A DNA stretch of 64,000 bases, taken from positions 310,001 through 374,000 of the forward strand of contig JACKET010000006.1 of assembly GCA_020632875.1 (NCBI GenBank), given 5' to 3'. Shown one piece after another: positions 25,100-33,600 of this stretch (position 1 is the stretch's first letter; the number at the start of each line of letters is the position of its first letter). The notes below the pieces were generated by a model, which was not told where the DNA came from, did no database searches, and saw only the letters and a list, made by a program, of their open reading frames with translations. Made by a program: the position numbers and the translations under genes. The DNA comes from Alphaproteobacteria bacterium. Lineage in GTDB: Bacteria > Myxococcota_A > UBA796 > GCA-2862545.

Positions 25100-25825
25100 G
25101 TGCTGATGCTCTTCGCAGTTCTGCTCTGGTGCATGCCTTCGTGGGCATTCACCCCCGAAGAGCTGGAGACCCTGCTCGCCGGCGTCGAAGAGCACCGCGC
25201 GAACCGCATCGGCCTGAAGCCGCCGACGTTCACGGCCGCCGACCGGAAGAAGGCCGCCGACGGCCAGATCATGACCGGCACCACGAAAGAGGGCTCCGTG
25301 TACGGCTACGGCATCGTGCGCGCGCCCATCGCGAAGCTCTGGTCGGCGCTGAACGACGAGACCCGGCAGTACCAGTACACCGCCGTGTCGTACTCCGAGA
25401 TCGTGAAGGGCCAGCCCTGCGAGCCGGGGCGCCGGGTCTTCCAGTACCTCGAGATCGGCGTGATGTTCGTGAGCGACCGCTGGTGGATCGGCGTGCCGAC
25501 CGCCAACGAGACCATCATGCGCGACTCGGGCGGCGCGGTCCGCGAGCTCGCCTTCAAGTCCTCGGTCGATCCGGCCGAGATCACGTCCAAGTCCGCTGTC
25601 GCCTACCGCGACGCGGCCGCTCCCATCGGGTTCTCGAAGGGCGCGTGGTTCCTCGTGGCGCTCGATGCGCGCCACACCTGGGTCGAGTACCACGTGTACT
25701 CGGACCCGGGATCGGGCATCCCCGGCGGTCTGGCCAACCGCCTCGCAGCCGGGGGCGTCCGCGACAATTTCGCAGCGATGGCGAAGTTCGCCAACGAAGG
25801 GAATCCGTCATGTCCCATCCGATGA
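25100..25825 (+). CDS. Exported START/SRPBCC-like protein
   Basis: 241 aa from GTG, with GGAG 8 nt upstream; the in-frame ATG at 25106 is second best. Signal peptide MLMLFAVLLWCMPSWA. The mature part follows a START/polyketide-cyclase-like pattern: YGYGIVRAPIAKLWSAL, SYSEIVKG, VFQYLEIGVMFVSDRWW, and a final helix GLANRLAAGGVRDNF. Such folds bind hydrophobic ligands. It overlaps the next gene by 16 bp, so the pair is translationally coupled. Periplasmic lipid handling is plausible but not shown. Confidence 0.68.
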   Translation: MLMLFAVLLWCMPSWAFTPEELETLLAGVEEHRANRIGLKPPTFTAADRKKAADGQIMTGTTKEGSVYGYGIVRAPIAKLWSALNDETRQYQYTAVSYSEIVKGQPCEPGRRVFQYLEIGVMFVSDRWWIGVPTANETIMRDSGGAVRELAFKSSVDPAEITSKSAVAYRDAAAPIGFSKGAWFLVALDARHTWVEYHVYSDPGSGIPGGLANRLAAGGVRDNFAAMAKFANEGNPSCPIR

Positions 25826-27390
25826 ACCTCGTACGCCTCGTGCTCGCGTTGCTGGTGCTCGTGCGCGCCGGTCCCGCGTTCGCGCAGGAGGATCCCTTCG
25901 AGTGGCTGAAGCCGCCGCCCGAAGACCAGCTCGCGGACGACGAGACCGTCATCCCCGTGGGGAAGGGCGCCGTGTTCGTGCCCACGCTCACGAGCCCGAC
26001 GTCCGAGCCGCCCGTGATCCTCGTCACCCCCGACGACGTGAAGGACATCCCGACCGGCCGGCGCGTGCTCGTCGACCCGGGGACCTACACGGTCATCGTC
26101 AGCCCCGGTTCGCCGGGGCAGGGCATCGGCCAGGCGATCGAGGTGCGCGAGGGCGAGACGACGCTGGTGCCCGTCAAGTGGGGCGCGCTCCGTGTGCACG
26201 TGACGGACGACCGCCGGGTCCCGTTCCGCGGGCAGTACGACCTCATCAAGTCCGAGAACCGCGAGACCATCGGCACGGGCTTCGGCGCCGACACCCTGCA
26301 GGGCGAGCAGCTGATGACGTGGCTGCTGCCGCCGGGCGTGTACCGGATCGTGAAGCCGGGCGCGAACTACCGCGCGCTCAAGAACTACGCGACGGTCTAC
26401 GTCCCCGAGGCGGGCCTCGTGCGGTACCGGCTCGTGATCGACCAGCAGACGGGCGACTTCCTCGGCTCCGGCATGCTGCTGCCGGGCGAGTTCGGCGCCG
26501 GTCTCGACCGCGACAGCCGGTGGGCGCAGACGCTCGTCATCGGGGCGGACGGCTCGTTCGTCCAGTCCGCGAACCGCGGCGGCGTCACCAACCAGACGGT
26601 CCTCTCCGGCAACGTCTTCGTCGACCACCAGATCGGGTACCACAAGGACGCGCACCACTTCACCGCGCTCATCCAGCTCGAAGAGGGCGCGACGAGCATC
26701 CGTCCCGCGGGCGCGACCCCGCTGCCCGTCCTCAAGACGCGCGACCGCATCCGCGGCGACCTGCTCTACAACTGGTTCGCGCGCGAGAACATCGGCCCGT
26801 ACGCGCGGGCCGGGGCCGAGACGCGCATGTTCAACACGAACGTGCTGGCCACCGAGGACTCGACGTTCCTCATCACCCGCACCGACGGCACGGTGGATTC
26901 GACGTCCATCGCGGCCAACGAGACCCTCAACATCGCGCGCGCCTGGGCACCCACGGTCATCCGCGAAGGCGCCGGGATGAACTACCGGGCCGTGAACAAC
27001 CGCTGGGTCACGTTCAACCTGCGGCTCGGGCTCGGCGCCCGGCAGAACCTCTACCGGCGCGCGCTGTTCCCGGCCGACGACCCCGACACCGACACCTTCG
27101 AGTACCAGGAGGTCGACAGCTTCTTCCAGGAGGGCGTCGAGTCGACCATCGTGCTCACGGCGCGCCTGCCGGGGTGGGCCGTGTACGCGACCGACCTCGA
27201 GCTGTTCGCGGACTTCCAGACGTTCACGCAGCCGAGCCTCGAGTGGCGGAACACGGTGACGCTGCGGCTCACGCGGCTCATCTCGCTGAACTACTTCGCG
27301 AACCTCGACTACCTGCCGCAGGTCGTCGAGGACAAGCCGTGGCAGCTCGAGCACAGCGTGGTCCTCCGCGCTGCCTGGACGATCCTGTGA
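25810..27390 (+). CDS. Outer-membrane beta-barrel-like exported protein of unknown function
   Basis: 526 aa. Signal peptide ends AGPAFA-QEDPF. Residues ~60-220 contain two or three PEGA/Ig-like beta units (RRVLVDPGTYTVIVSPG, GALRVHVTDDRRVPFRG, PPGVYRIVKPG). From ~225 onward alternating strands suggest a membrane-associated barrel (WVTFNLRLGLGARQNLY, NTVTLRLTRLISLNYFANLDY, HSVVLRAAWTIL with a hydrophobic last residue). The ATG at 25810 has GAAGG 9 nt upstream; ATG at 25822, overlapping the previous stop, is an alternative. It lies between the START-like protein and an OmpA lipoprotein in one operon, which points to envelope function. Confidence 0.65.
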   Translation: MSHPMNLVRLVLALLVLVRAGPAFAQEDPFEWLKPPPEDQLADDETVIPVGKGAVFVPTLTSPTSEPPVILVTPDDVKDIPTGRRVLVDPGTYTVIVSPGSPGQGIGQAIEVREGETTLVPVKWGALRVHVTDDRRVPFRGQYDLIKSENRETIGTGFGADTLQGEQLMTWLLPPGVYRIVKPGANYRALKNYATVYVPEAGLVRYRLVIDQQTGDFLGSGMLLPGEFGAGLDRDSRWAQTLVIGADGSFVQSANRGGVTNQTVLSGNVFVDHQIGYHKDAHHFTALIQLEEGATSIRPAGATPLPVLKTRDRIRGDLLYNWFARENIGPYARAGAETRMFNTNVLATEDSTFLITRTDGTVDSTSIAANETLNIARAWAPTVIREGAGMNYRAVNNRWVTFNLRLGLGARQNLYRRALFPADDPDTDTFEYQEVDSFFQEGVESTIVLTARLPGWAVYATDLELFADFQTFTQPSLEWRNTVTLRLTRLISLNYFANLDYLPQVVEDKPWQLEHSVVLRAAWTIL

Positions 27391-27398
27391 GGCCCCCG

Positions 27399-28463
27399 AT
27401 GCGATTCCTCCGACCGGGAACCCTGCCCACCCTCGTCTGTCTCGCACTGGTCGCGTGCGTGCCGAAGGGTCGCTACGAGCTCTCGGAGATCCAGCTGGAG
27501 GCCACGCGCACGGCGATGGCCGCACGCGACGTCGACGCACGGGAGGCACTCGAGGCCTCGCGCAAGCGGGAGGAGGCCCTGAAGACCCAGCTGGCCGAGC
27601 TCACCGCGGTGGTCGAGACGCAGAAGGGCCACCTCGCCGAGCTCGAGAAGGAGCTCGACCGCACGTCGATCGAGGTCGCCGAGCACGTGCTGCGCGACCA
27701 GACCGAGTGCCCGCCGCTCCCCGAGGCGGTCGAGTGCCCCCCGACCGACGCGCCTCCGCCCGAACCGCCCGAGCCCGAGGCCCCCGAGGTGCAGCAGCGC
27801 CGCGCGCACGTCGAGGCCTCGGTCGAGGACATGGCGGACGCGCTGTCCATCCGGGCCCACGCGCGCCTCGAGGCCGCGAAGCGCGCCGAGCAGCACACCC
27901 GCGTGGTCGAGGCCTTCCAGGGTCTCGTGCGCGAGGGCCTCGCCGTGGTCGAGGAGCGCGAGGGCGCGTCGGTGGTGCGGCTGCTCGTGGCCAAGCTCTA
28001 CAACGAGAACCGCACGACGCTGTCGCCCCTCGGGGTCTCGGCGGTCGAGCGCATCGCCGCGGCCCTCCGCGAGCTGCCAGACCACGAGCTCGTCGTGGTC
28101 GGCCACACCGACGACCAGGCCAACTACAGCGCCACGCTCGCCTCGAACTGGGAGCTCGGCTTCGCCTACGCCGTCGGCGTCCTCCGCCCGCTGCAGGACG
28201 AGGGCGTCGCGATGACCATGTCCGCGGCGAGCCGCGGGGGCACCCAGCCCCGCGTCGATCCCGTCGACGACGAGGCGCGCCGGCTCAACCGCCGCGTCGA
28301 GCTGGTCCTCACGCCCCGCGACATCCAGATCCCCGAGACTGACGGGCCGCCCTCACCCGAAGGGGGGGAGCCTGCGCCGAAGCCTGCGCCGAAGCCGAAG
28401 CCTGGTCCCGATGGGGACTCGCCTGGTGAGGTTCCGGCTGACGGGGAGGGGCAGCCGGGCTGA
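27399..28463 (+). CDS. OmpA-family peptidoglycan-binding lipoprotein with coiled coil
   Basis: 354 aa. Lipobox LVAC in the signal peptide (Cys21). Residues ~25-110 form a coiled coil (EALEASRKREEALKTQLAEL) followed by a Pro/Glu-rich hinge with two CPP motifs and another helical stretch. The OmpA domain spans ~220-315, with VVVGHTDDQAN and NRRVELVL, the Asp and Arg of which bind diaminopimelate in this family. A Pro/Lys/Gly-rich tail (APKPAPKPKPGPDG) ends the protein. It is the last gene of the envelope operon; simple repeats begin right after its stop codon. Confidence 0.85.
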   Translation: MRFLRPGTLPTLVCLALVACVPKGRYELSEIQLEATRTAMAARDVDAREALEASRKREEALKTQLAELTAVVETQKGHLAELEKELDRTSIEVAEHVLRDQTECPPLPEAVECPPTDAPPPEPPEPEAPEVQQRRAHVEASVEDMADALSIRAHARLEAAKRAEQHTRVVEAFQGLVREGLAVVEEREGASVVRLLVAKLYNENRTTLSPLGVSAVERIAAALRELPDHELVVVGHTDDQANYSATLASNWELGFAYAVGVLRPLQDEGVAMTMSAASRGGTQPRVDPVDDEARRLNRRVELVLTPRDIQIPETDGPPSPEGGEPAPKPAPKPKPGPDGDSPGEVPADGEGQPG

Positions 28464-28735
28464 CGAGCACGAGCACGTCTCGCGAGCACGGGCACGTCTC
28501 GCGAGCACGAGCACGAGCACGTCTCACGAGCACGTCTCACGAGCACGTCTCACGAGCACGTCTCACGAGCACGAGCACGAGCACGAGCACGTCTCACGAG
28601 CACGTCTCACGAGCACGTCTCACGAGCACGAGCACGAGCACGCCTCACGAGCACGAGCACGAGCACGTCTCACGAGCACGAGCACGTCTCACGAGCACGA
28701 GCACGTCTCACGAGCACGTCTCACGAGCACGAGCA
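28464..28735. repeat. Compound tandem repeat of GAGCAC and GAGCACGTCTCAC
   Basis: About 270 bp built from a hexamer GAGCAC and a 13-mer GAGCACGTCTCAC in irregular alternation, starting at the OmpA stop codon. Open frames through it on either strand give only low-complexity peptides (SRARLTSTS, EHEHVS) and are not taken as genes. There are no unique spacers, so it is not a CRISPR array. Confidence 0.9.
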
Positions 28736-28750
28736 CGGACGGAGGGGTCA

Positions 28751-28923
28751 GGGGTCAGATCGAAACCGATCAACCCATCCGCAGGGGTCAGATCGAAACC
28801 GAACTCTCTGAGAATATCGGACCAAATTCACGAATCTGATCGCAAAGTGCCCCTGGAAAGTCTGGCTCGCGATTCAGGAGGTCAGAGCTCGGCTATCCGA
28901 GAGTTGGGTTTCGGTCTGACACC
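28751..28923. repeat. REP-like inverted element around GGGGTCAGATCGAAACCG
   Basis: GGGGTCAGATCGAAACCGA occurs at 28751-28769 and 28784-28802, the second copy extended by ACTCTC to 28808. At 28899-28923 the inverse complement recurs with few changes (GAGAGTTGGGTTTCGGTCTGACACC). The pair encloses about 90 bp that is clearly poorer in GC than all around it. GGGGTCAG-type inverted elements are known companions of RAYT (Y1 transposase) genes; no transposase is present here. Confidence 0.6.
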
Positions 28924-29021
28924 TCGTGCCGACTTCACTTCGTGCCTGCGTGCCGCCACGTAGGCACGTTGCCGACACCCGTGCTCGGGTCGACACGTGC
29001 TGGCGTGCTGGGGCTCGAGAC

Positions 29022-29097
<76 letters not shown>

Positions 29098-29113
29098 GAG
29101 ACGGTTCGAGCGG

Positions 29114-30679
29114 TCAGCGCCGCCGCGCCGCGAGGCCGAGGAGCTGCAGGAGCGGAGTGCCCGGCCCCGCGGAGCTGCAGCCGCAGCCCTTCTCGTCGGG
29201 CTCGCCCGTGTCGGCATCGGTGTCGGTGTCCGCATCGGTGTCGGTGTCCGCATCGCTGTCGGCGTCGGCATCGGAATCCGTGTCGGCATCCGAATCGCTA
29301 TCGGCATCCGAATCCGCGTCCGAATCGCTGTCGGCGTCGGAATCGCTGTCCGCGTCGCTGTCGGTGTCGGAGTCCGTGTCGCTGTCGGTGTCCGCGTCGC
29401 CGCCGGTGTCGGTCGCGGTGTCGGTGTCGGAGTCCGCATCCGTGTCGGAGTCCGTATCCGAGTCGGTGTCGGCATCGCTGTCGGAGTCCGCGTCGGAGTC
29501 CGCATCGGTGTCGGCGTCCGCGTCGGTATCGGCATCCGAGTCGGCGTCGGCGTCGGAATCCGCGTCGGAGTCGGCGTCGGTGTCGGTGTCGGTGTCCTGG
29601 CAGTCGAGCGTCAGGTCGAACGTCGACGTGGCGCCGAGGTACCCGTCGACCACGATGGCGAACGTGTCGCCCGCGTTCATCAGGACGTCGAGCTGCTCGG
29701 GTGCGTTGCCGCTCGTGCCGCTCGCCAGGCAGTCGTTCGAGTCGCACTGCAGCCCGTCGGACGACGTGACGAACAGGTCGAGGTCGGCCGACAGCCCGCC
29801 GACGGTGACCTGGAAGGACCCGTCCATCGGCGCCGTGAACGCATAGGTCGCCTCGGGACCGGTGGTCGACCAGGTGGCGCACGCCCACAGGTCGACCGAT
29901 TCGCTCCCGCCGGCGTTCGTGCCGACGAGGCTCGTCCCACACCCGAGCGTCTGACCGACGGGGCACTCGCACGCGCTGTCGAACACGCAGTCGACGTCGT
30001 CGCAGTCCACGAAGCCGTCGCCGTCGTCGTCGCCGCCGTTGTCGCAGATCTCGGGCGGCCCGCAGTTGCCCGTGTACAGCGTGCAGACGCCCGACGCGTC
30101 GTCGCTCGTGAGCGTGCGCGGCTCGATCCCGCTGTCGTACGCGAAGTACATGGTCGAATCGAGCACGGGGGAGTGGCCGAGCCCGAGCCAGTGGCCGTTC
30201 TCGTGCGCCGCGATGCTCTGCAGGTCGGTCTCGTTCGGCCCGGGCGTGTTCGTCACCGTGAAGTCGAACCCGACCGCGTTGTAGACCTGATCGGCCTCGA
30301 CGTAGTCGCAGCCCCCGAAGATCTGCGTCGTCACGGCGATGGTCGCGTTGACCGAGCCGTTCGCCGGATTCCAGTTGGACTCGACGAAGCCGATGGTGTT
30401 GATGCCGTCGCCGTGGTTGTCGGGCGACGCGTTGGTGTCGGTGCCCCGCGTGTGTGTCCAGACGGAGCAGCAACCCGGCGGCGTCACCCACACGTCCCAG
30501 CCGCCCACGATGGCGTCGAGCACGTCGGCGTCGTCGATCTGGCTGTAGTACGTGCGGGCGCCCGCGAGGCGGTCCTCCATGCGCCACGTGGTGCTGTCGG
30601 AGGGCCAGGTGACGGGGGTGTTGCCCGCACACGTGGCGCCGGGCACCCACGCCAGAGCGATTCCCGAGAGCAGGAGCAT
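29114..30679 (-). CDS. Matrixin-type zinc metalloprotease with acidic stalk and MYXO-CTERM-like tail
   Basis: 521 aa. Signal peptide MLLLSGIALA. The protease domain (about 20-205) carries the zinc motif HENGHWLGLGH (159-169: three His ligands and the catalytic Glu160) and the Met-turn STMYFAYD (175-182), placing it among metzincins of matrixin (M10) type. A Cys-rich CDNGGDDDGDGFVDC segment and a pre-peptidase-C-like beta domain (about 235-360, ending TSTFDLTLDC) follow. Residues ~361-488 are DTDSD/DADSD repeats; the tail is GCGCSS, a hydrophobic stretch and AARRR. The start overlaps the stop of the upstream adhesin gene by one base, so they are co-translated. It is probably displayed at the surface and may process the adhesin. 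Confidence 0.88.
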   Translation of the reverse strand: MLLLSGIALAWVPGATCAGNTPVTWPSDSTTWRMEDRLAGARTYYSQIDDADVLDAIVGGWDVWVTPPGCCSVWTHTRGTDTNASPDNHGDGINTIGFVESNWNPANGSVNATIAVTTQIFGGCDYVEADQVYNAVGFDFTVTNTPGPNETDLQSIAAHENGHWLGLGHSPVLDSTMYFAYDSGIEPRTLTSDDASGVCTLYTGNCGPPEICDNGGDDDGDGFVDCDDVDCVFDSACECPVGQTLGCGTSLVGTNAGGSESVDLWACATWSTTGPEATYAFTAPMDGSFQVTVGGLSADLDLFVTSSDGLQCDSNDCLASGTSGNAPEQLDVLMNAGDTFAIVVDGYLGATSTFDLTLDCQDTDTDTDADSDADSDADADSDADTDADADTDADSDADSDSDADTDSDTDSDTDADSDTDTATDTGGDADTDSDTDSDTDSDADSDSDADSDSDADSDADSDSDADTDSDADADSDADTDTDADTDTDADTGEPDEKGCGCSSAGPGTPLLQLLGLAARRR

Positions 30680-33600
30680 CAGCGGTTCCTCCGGAGCGCG
30701 AGGAGGGGCAGGAGGGCGAGCAGCACCGCCGGCGCGCCGCCGGAGCTCTCGCAGTTGCAGCTCCCGCCGAGGTAGGCCCCCTGCGCGAAATCGTCGTCCG
30801 GGTCGAGCGGATCGGTGCCGTTGTCGACCTCTTCGCCGTCCAGCACGCCGCCCCCGTCGGTGTCGGGGTCGTTCGGGTCGGTGCCGAGCTCGGCCTCCTC
30901 GCCGTCGGTGAGCCCGTCGTCGTCGCTGTCGGCGTCGGTCGGGTCGGTCCCGTTGTCGACCTCGTCGCCGTCGTCGATCCCGTCGCCGTCGGTGTCGGGG
31001 TCGTCGGGGTCGGTCCCGAGCGCCTCCTCCTCCTCGTCGGTGAGGCCGTCACCGTCGCTGTCCACGTCGGGCACGTCGTCGGAGGGGTCGAGCGGATCGG
31101 TGCCGTCGTCGACCTCGGTGCCGTCGTCGACGCTGCCGTCGTCGGTGTCGGTGTCGAGCGGGTCGGTGCCGAGCACGTCGACCTCGTCCCCGTCGGAGAG
31201 CCCGTCTCCGTCGGTGTCGAAGTCGTTCGGGTCGGTCTCGCCCGAGCCCATCGTGCCGGTGCCGCCAACGGTGTTCTCGACCGCGCCGTTGCCGTTCGTG
31301 TCTTCTTCGCCGTCGAGCAGGCCGTCGCCGTCGGTGTCGGGGTCGGTGGGATCGGTCGTCGTCGTCGGATCGGCGTCGGGCGTGAACACGCTCGTGTCGG
31401 TGCCGTCGATCGGGATGCCACCCTCGGACGTGCCCGCGGGGACGGGGTCGGTGACGCCTGCCTCGGTGCCGTCGTCGACGCCGTCGCCGTCGGAGTCGGG
31501 GTCGTTCGGGTCGGTGCCCATCCCGAGCTCGTCGCCGTCGGAGAGCCCGTCGTCGTCGCTGTCTGCGTCGAGCGGGTCGGTCGCGTCGGGGGTCGTGGGG
31601 TCGCCGTCCGCACCGTCGACCTCGGCGCCGTCGGACACGCCGTCGTCGTCGGTGTCGGGGTCGTTCGGGTCGGTGCCGAGCACGCCCTCTTCGGCGTCGG
31701 AGAGGCCGTCGCCGTCGGAGTCGACGCGGTCGTCGGAGGGCTCGTTCGGATCGGTCCCGTCGGTGAGGACCTCGGTGCCGTCGTCGACGCCGCCGTCGTC
31801 GGTGTCCGCGTCGAGCGGATCGGTCTCGTCGCCGGTACCCGGAGCGCCGTCGGCGCCCACGAGCTCGTCGCCGTCGCCGAGGCCGTCCCCGTCGGTGTCG
31901 GCCACGTTCGGGTCGGTCTCGCCGCTTCCCGCCGTGCCGGTCCCGCCGAGCGTGTTCTCGACCGCGCCGTTCCCGTCGGCGTCTTCGACGCCATCCACGA
32001 GGCCGTCGCCGTCGGTGTCGGGGTTCGTGTTGTCGGTGGTCGTGGTGGGGTCGGCGTCGGGCACGAACACGGAGGGGTCGGTGCCCTCGAAGTCGGTGCC
32101 GCCCGGGGACGTGCCCCCGGGGATCGGGTCGGTGATGCCGGCCTCGGTGCCGTCCTGCACGCCGTCTCCGTCGGAGTCGGGGTCGGTCGGGTCGGTGCCG
32201 TCGTCGGTGAGCGGGTCGCCGTCGGGACCGTCGACCTCGTCGCCGTCGGACAGGCCGTCGTCGTCGGAGTCGGCGTCGAGCGGATCGGTGCCGAGGACGC
32301 CTTCTTCGGCGTCGGTGAGGCCGTCGCCGTCGGTGTCGACATCGGGATCGGAGCTGACCGTGACCGTCACGGTGCCGGTGGACGTGCCGCCGTTGCCGTC
32401 GGACACGTCGTACGTGAACGTCTCGGTGCCCTCGAACCCGGCCGCCGGCGTGTAGGTGACGACGGACCCGTCGGTGGTGATCGTGCCGCCCTGGTCGCCG
32501 GCCGAGACGCCCGTGATCACGAGGGTCTCGCCGGTGTCGGGCGCGATGTCGTCGTTCGCGAGCACGTCGAGCGCGTTGTCGGTGCTGTCGGTCTCGACGA
32601 CGAAGCTGTCGGAGCTGGCGGTGGGTTCGTCGTTCACGGGCGTGACGGTGACGGTGACCGTCGCCGAATCGCTGCCGCCGTTGCCGTCTTCGATGGTGTA
32701 CGTGAACGTCTCGGTGCCGAAGAAGTCGGCCGCCGGCTGGTACGTGACGACCGAGCCGTCGGTGGTGACGGTGCCGCCCTGATCCCCCGCCGTGACGGAC
32801 GCGATGGTGAGGGTCTCGCCGGGCTCGCCCGCCGTGTCGTCGTTCGCGAGCACGTCGAGCGCGGCGGCCGGCGCGTCCTCGTCGACCGTGAAGGCGTCGT
32901 CGTTCGCGTTGGGGTCGAGGTTCCCGGCGGTGACCGTCACGGTGACGGTGGCGACCGTGAGGTTCCCGTCGCCGTCGTCGACCGTGTACGTGAAGGTCTC
33001 GGTGCCCGAGAAGCCCGATGCGGGCGCGTAGACCACGACGGAGCCGTCGGTCGTGATGCTGCCGCCCTGGTCGCCCGCCGAGACCGCCGTGATGGTGAGC
33101 GTGTCGCCCACGTCGACCACCGCGTCGTTCGCGAGCACGTCGAGCGGGGCCGGAGGCGCGTCCATGGCCACGGTGAACGCGTCGTCCTGGAGGGCCGCCG
33201 GGTCGTCGACCGGCGTGAGGTCGATGGTGACGGTGGCCGTGTCGGAGCCGCCGTTGCCGTCCTGCACGGTGTACGTGAACGTCTCGGAGCCCTCGAAGTC
33301 GGCGGGTGCCGTGTAGGTCACGGTGGTGCCGTCGGTCGTGACGACGCCCCCCGCGGAGCCCTGCGTCACGGCGCTGATCGAGAGCACCTCGCCCACGTCG
33401 GGCGCTGTGCTGTCGTTCGCGAGCACGTCGAGCACCTCGCCCGCGACATCCTCGAGCAGCGTGAAGCTGTCGTCGTTCGCGGTGGGCGGGTCGTTCGCGG
33501 CCTGGACGGTGACCGTGACCGTCGCGGTGTCGGTGTCGGTGCCGTCGCTCACGGTGTACGTGAAGGTCTCGGTGCCCACGAAGTCGGGGGCGGGCGTGTA

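Noticed and set aside
28411..28839. 142-codon frame with SRARLTSTS and EHEHVS repeats
   Set aside because: Entirely produced by the GAGCAC satellite; it overlaps the OmpA gene end and has no start signals.
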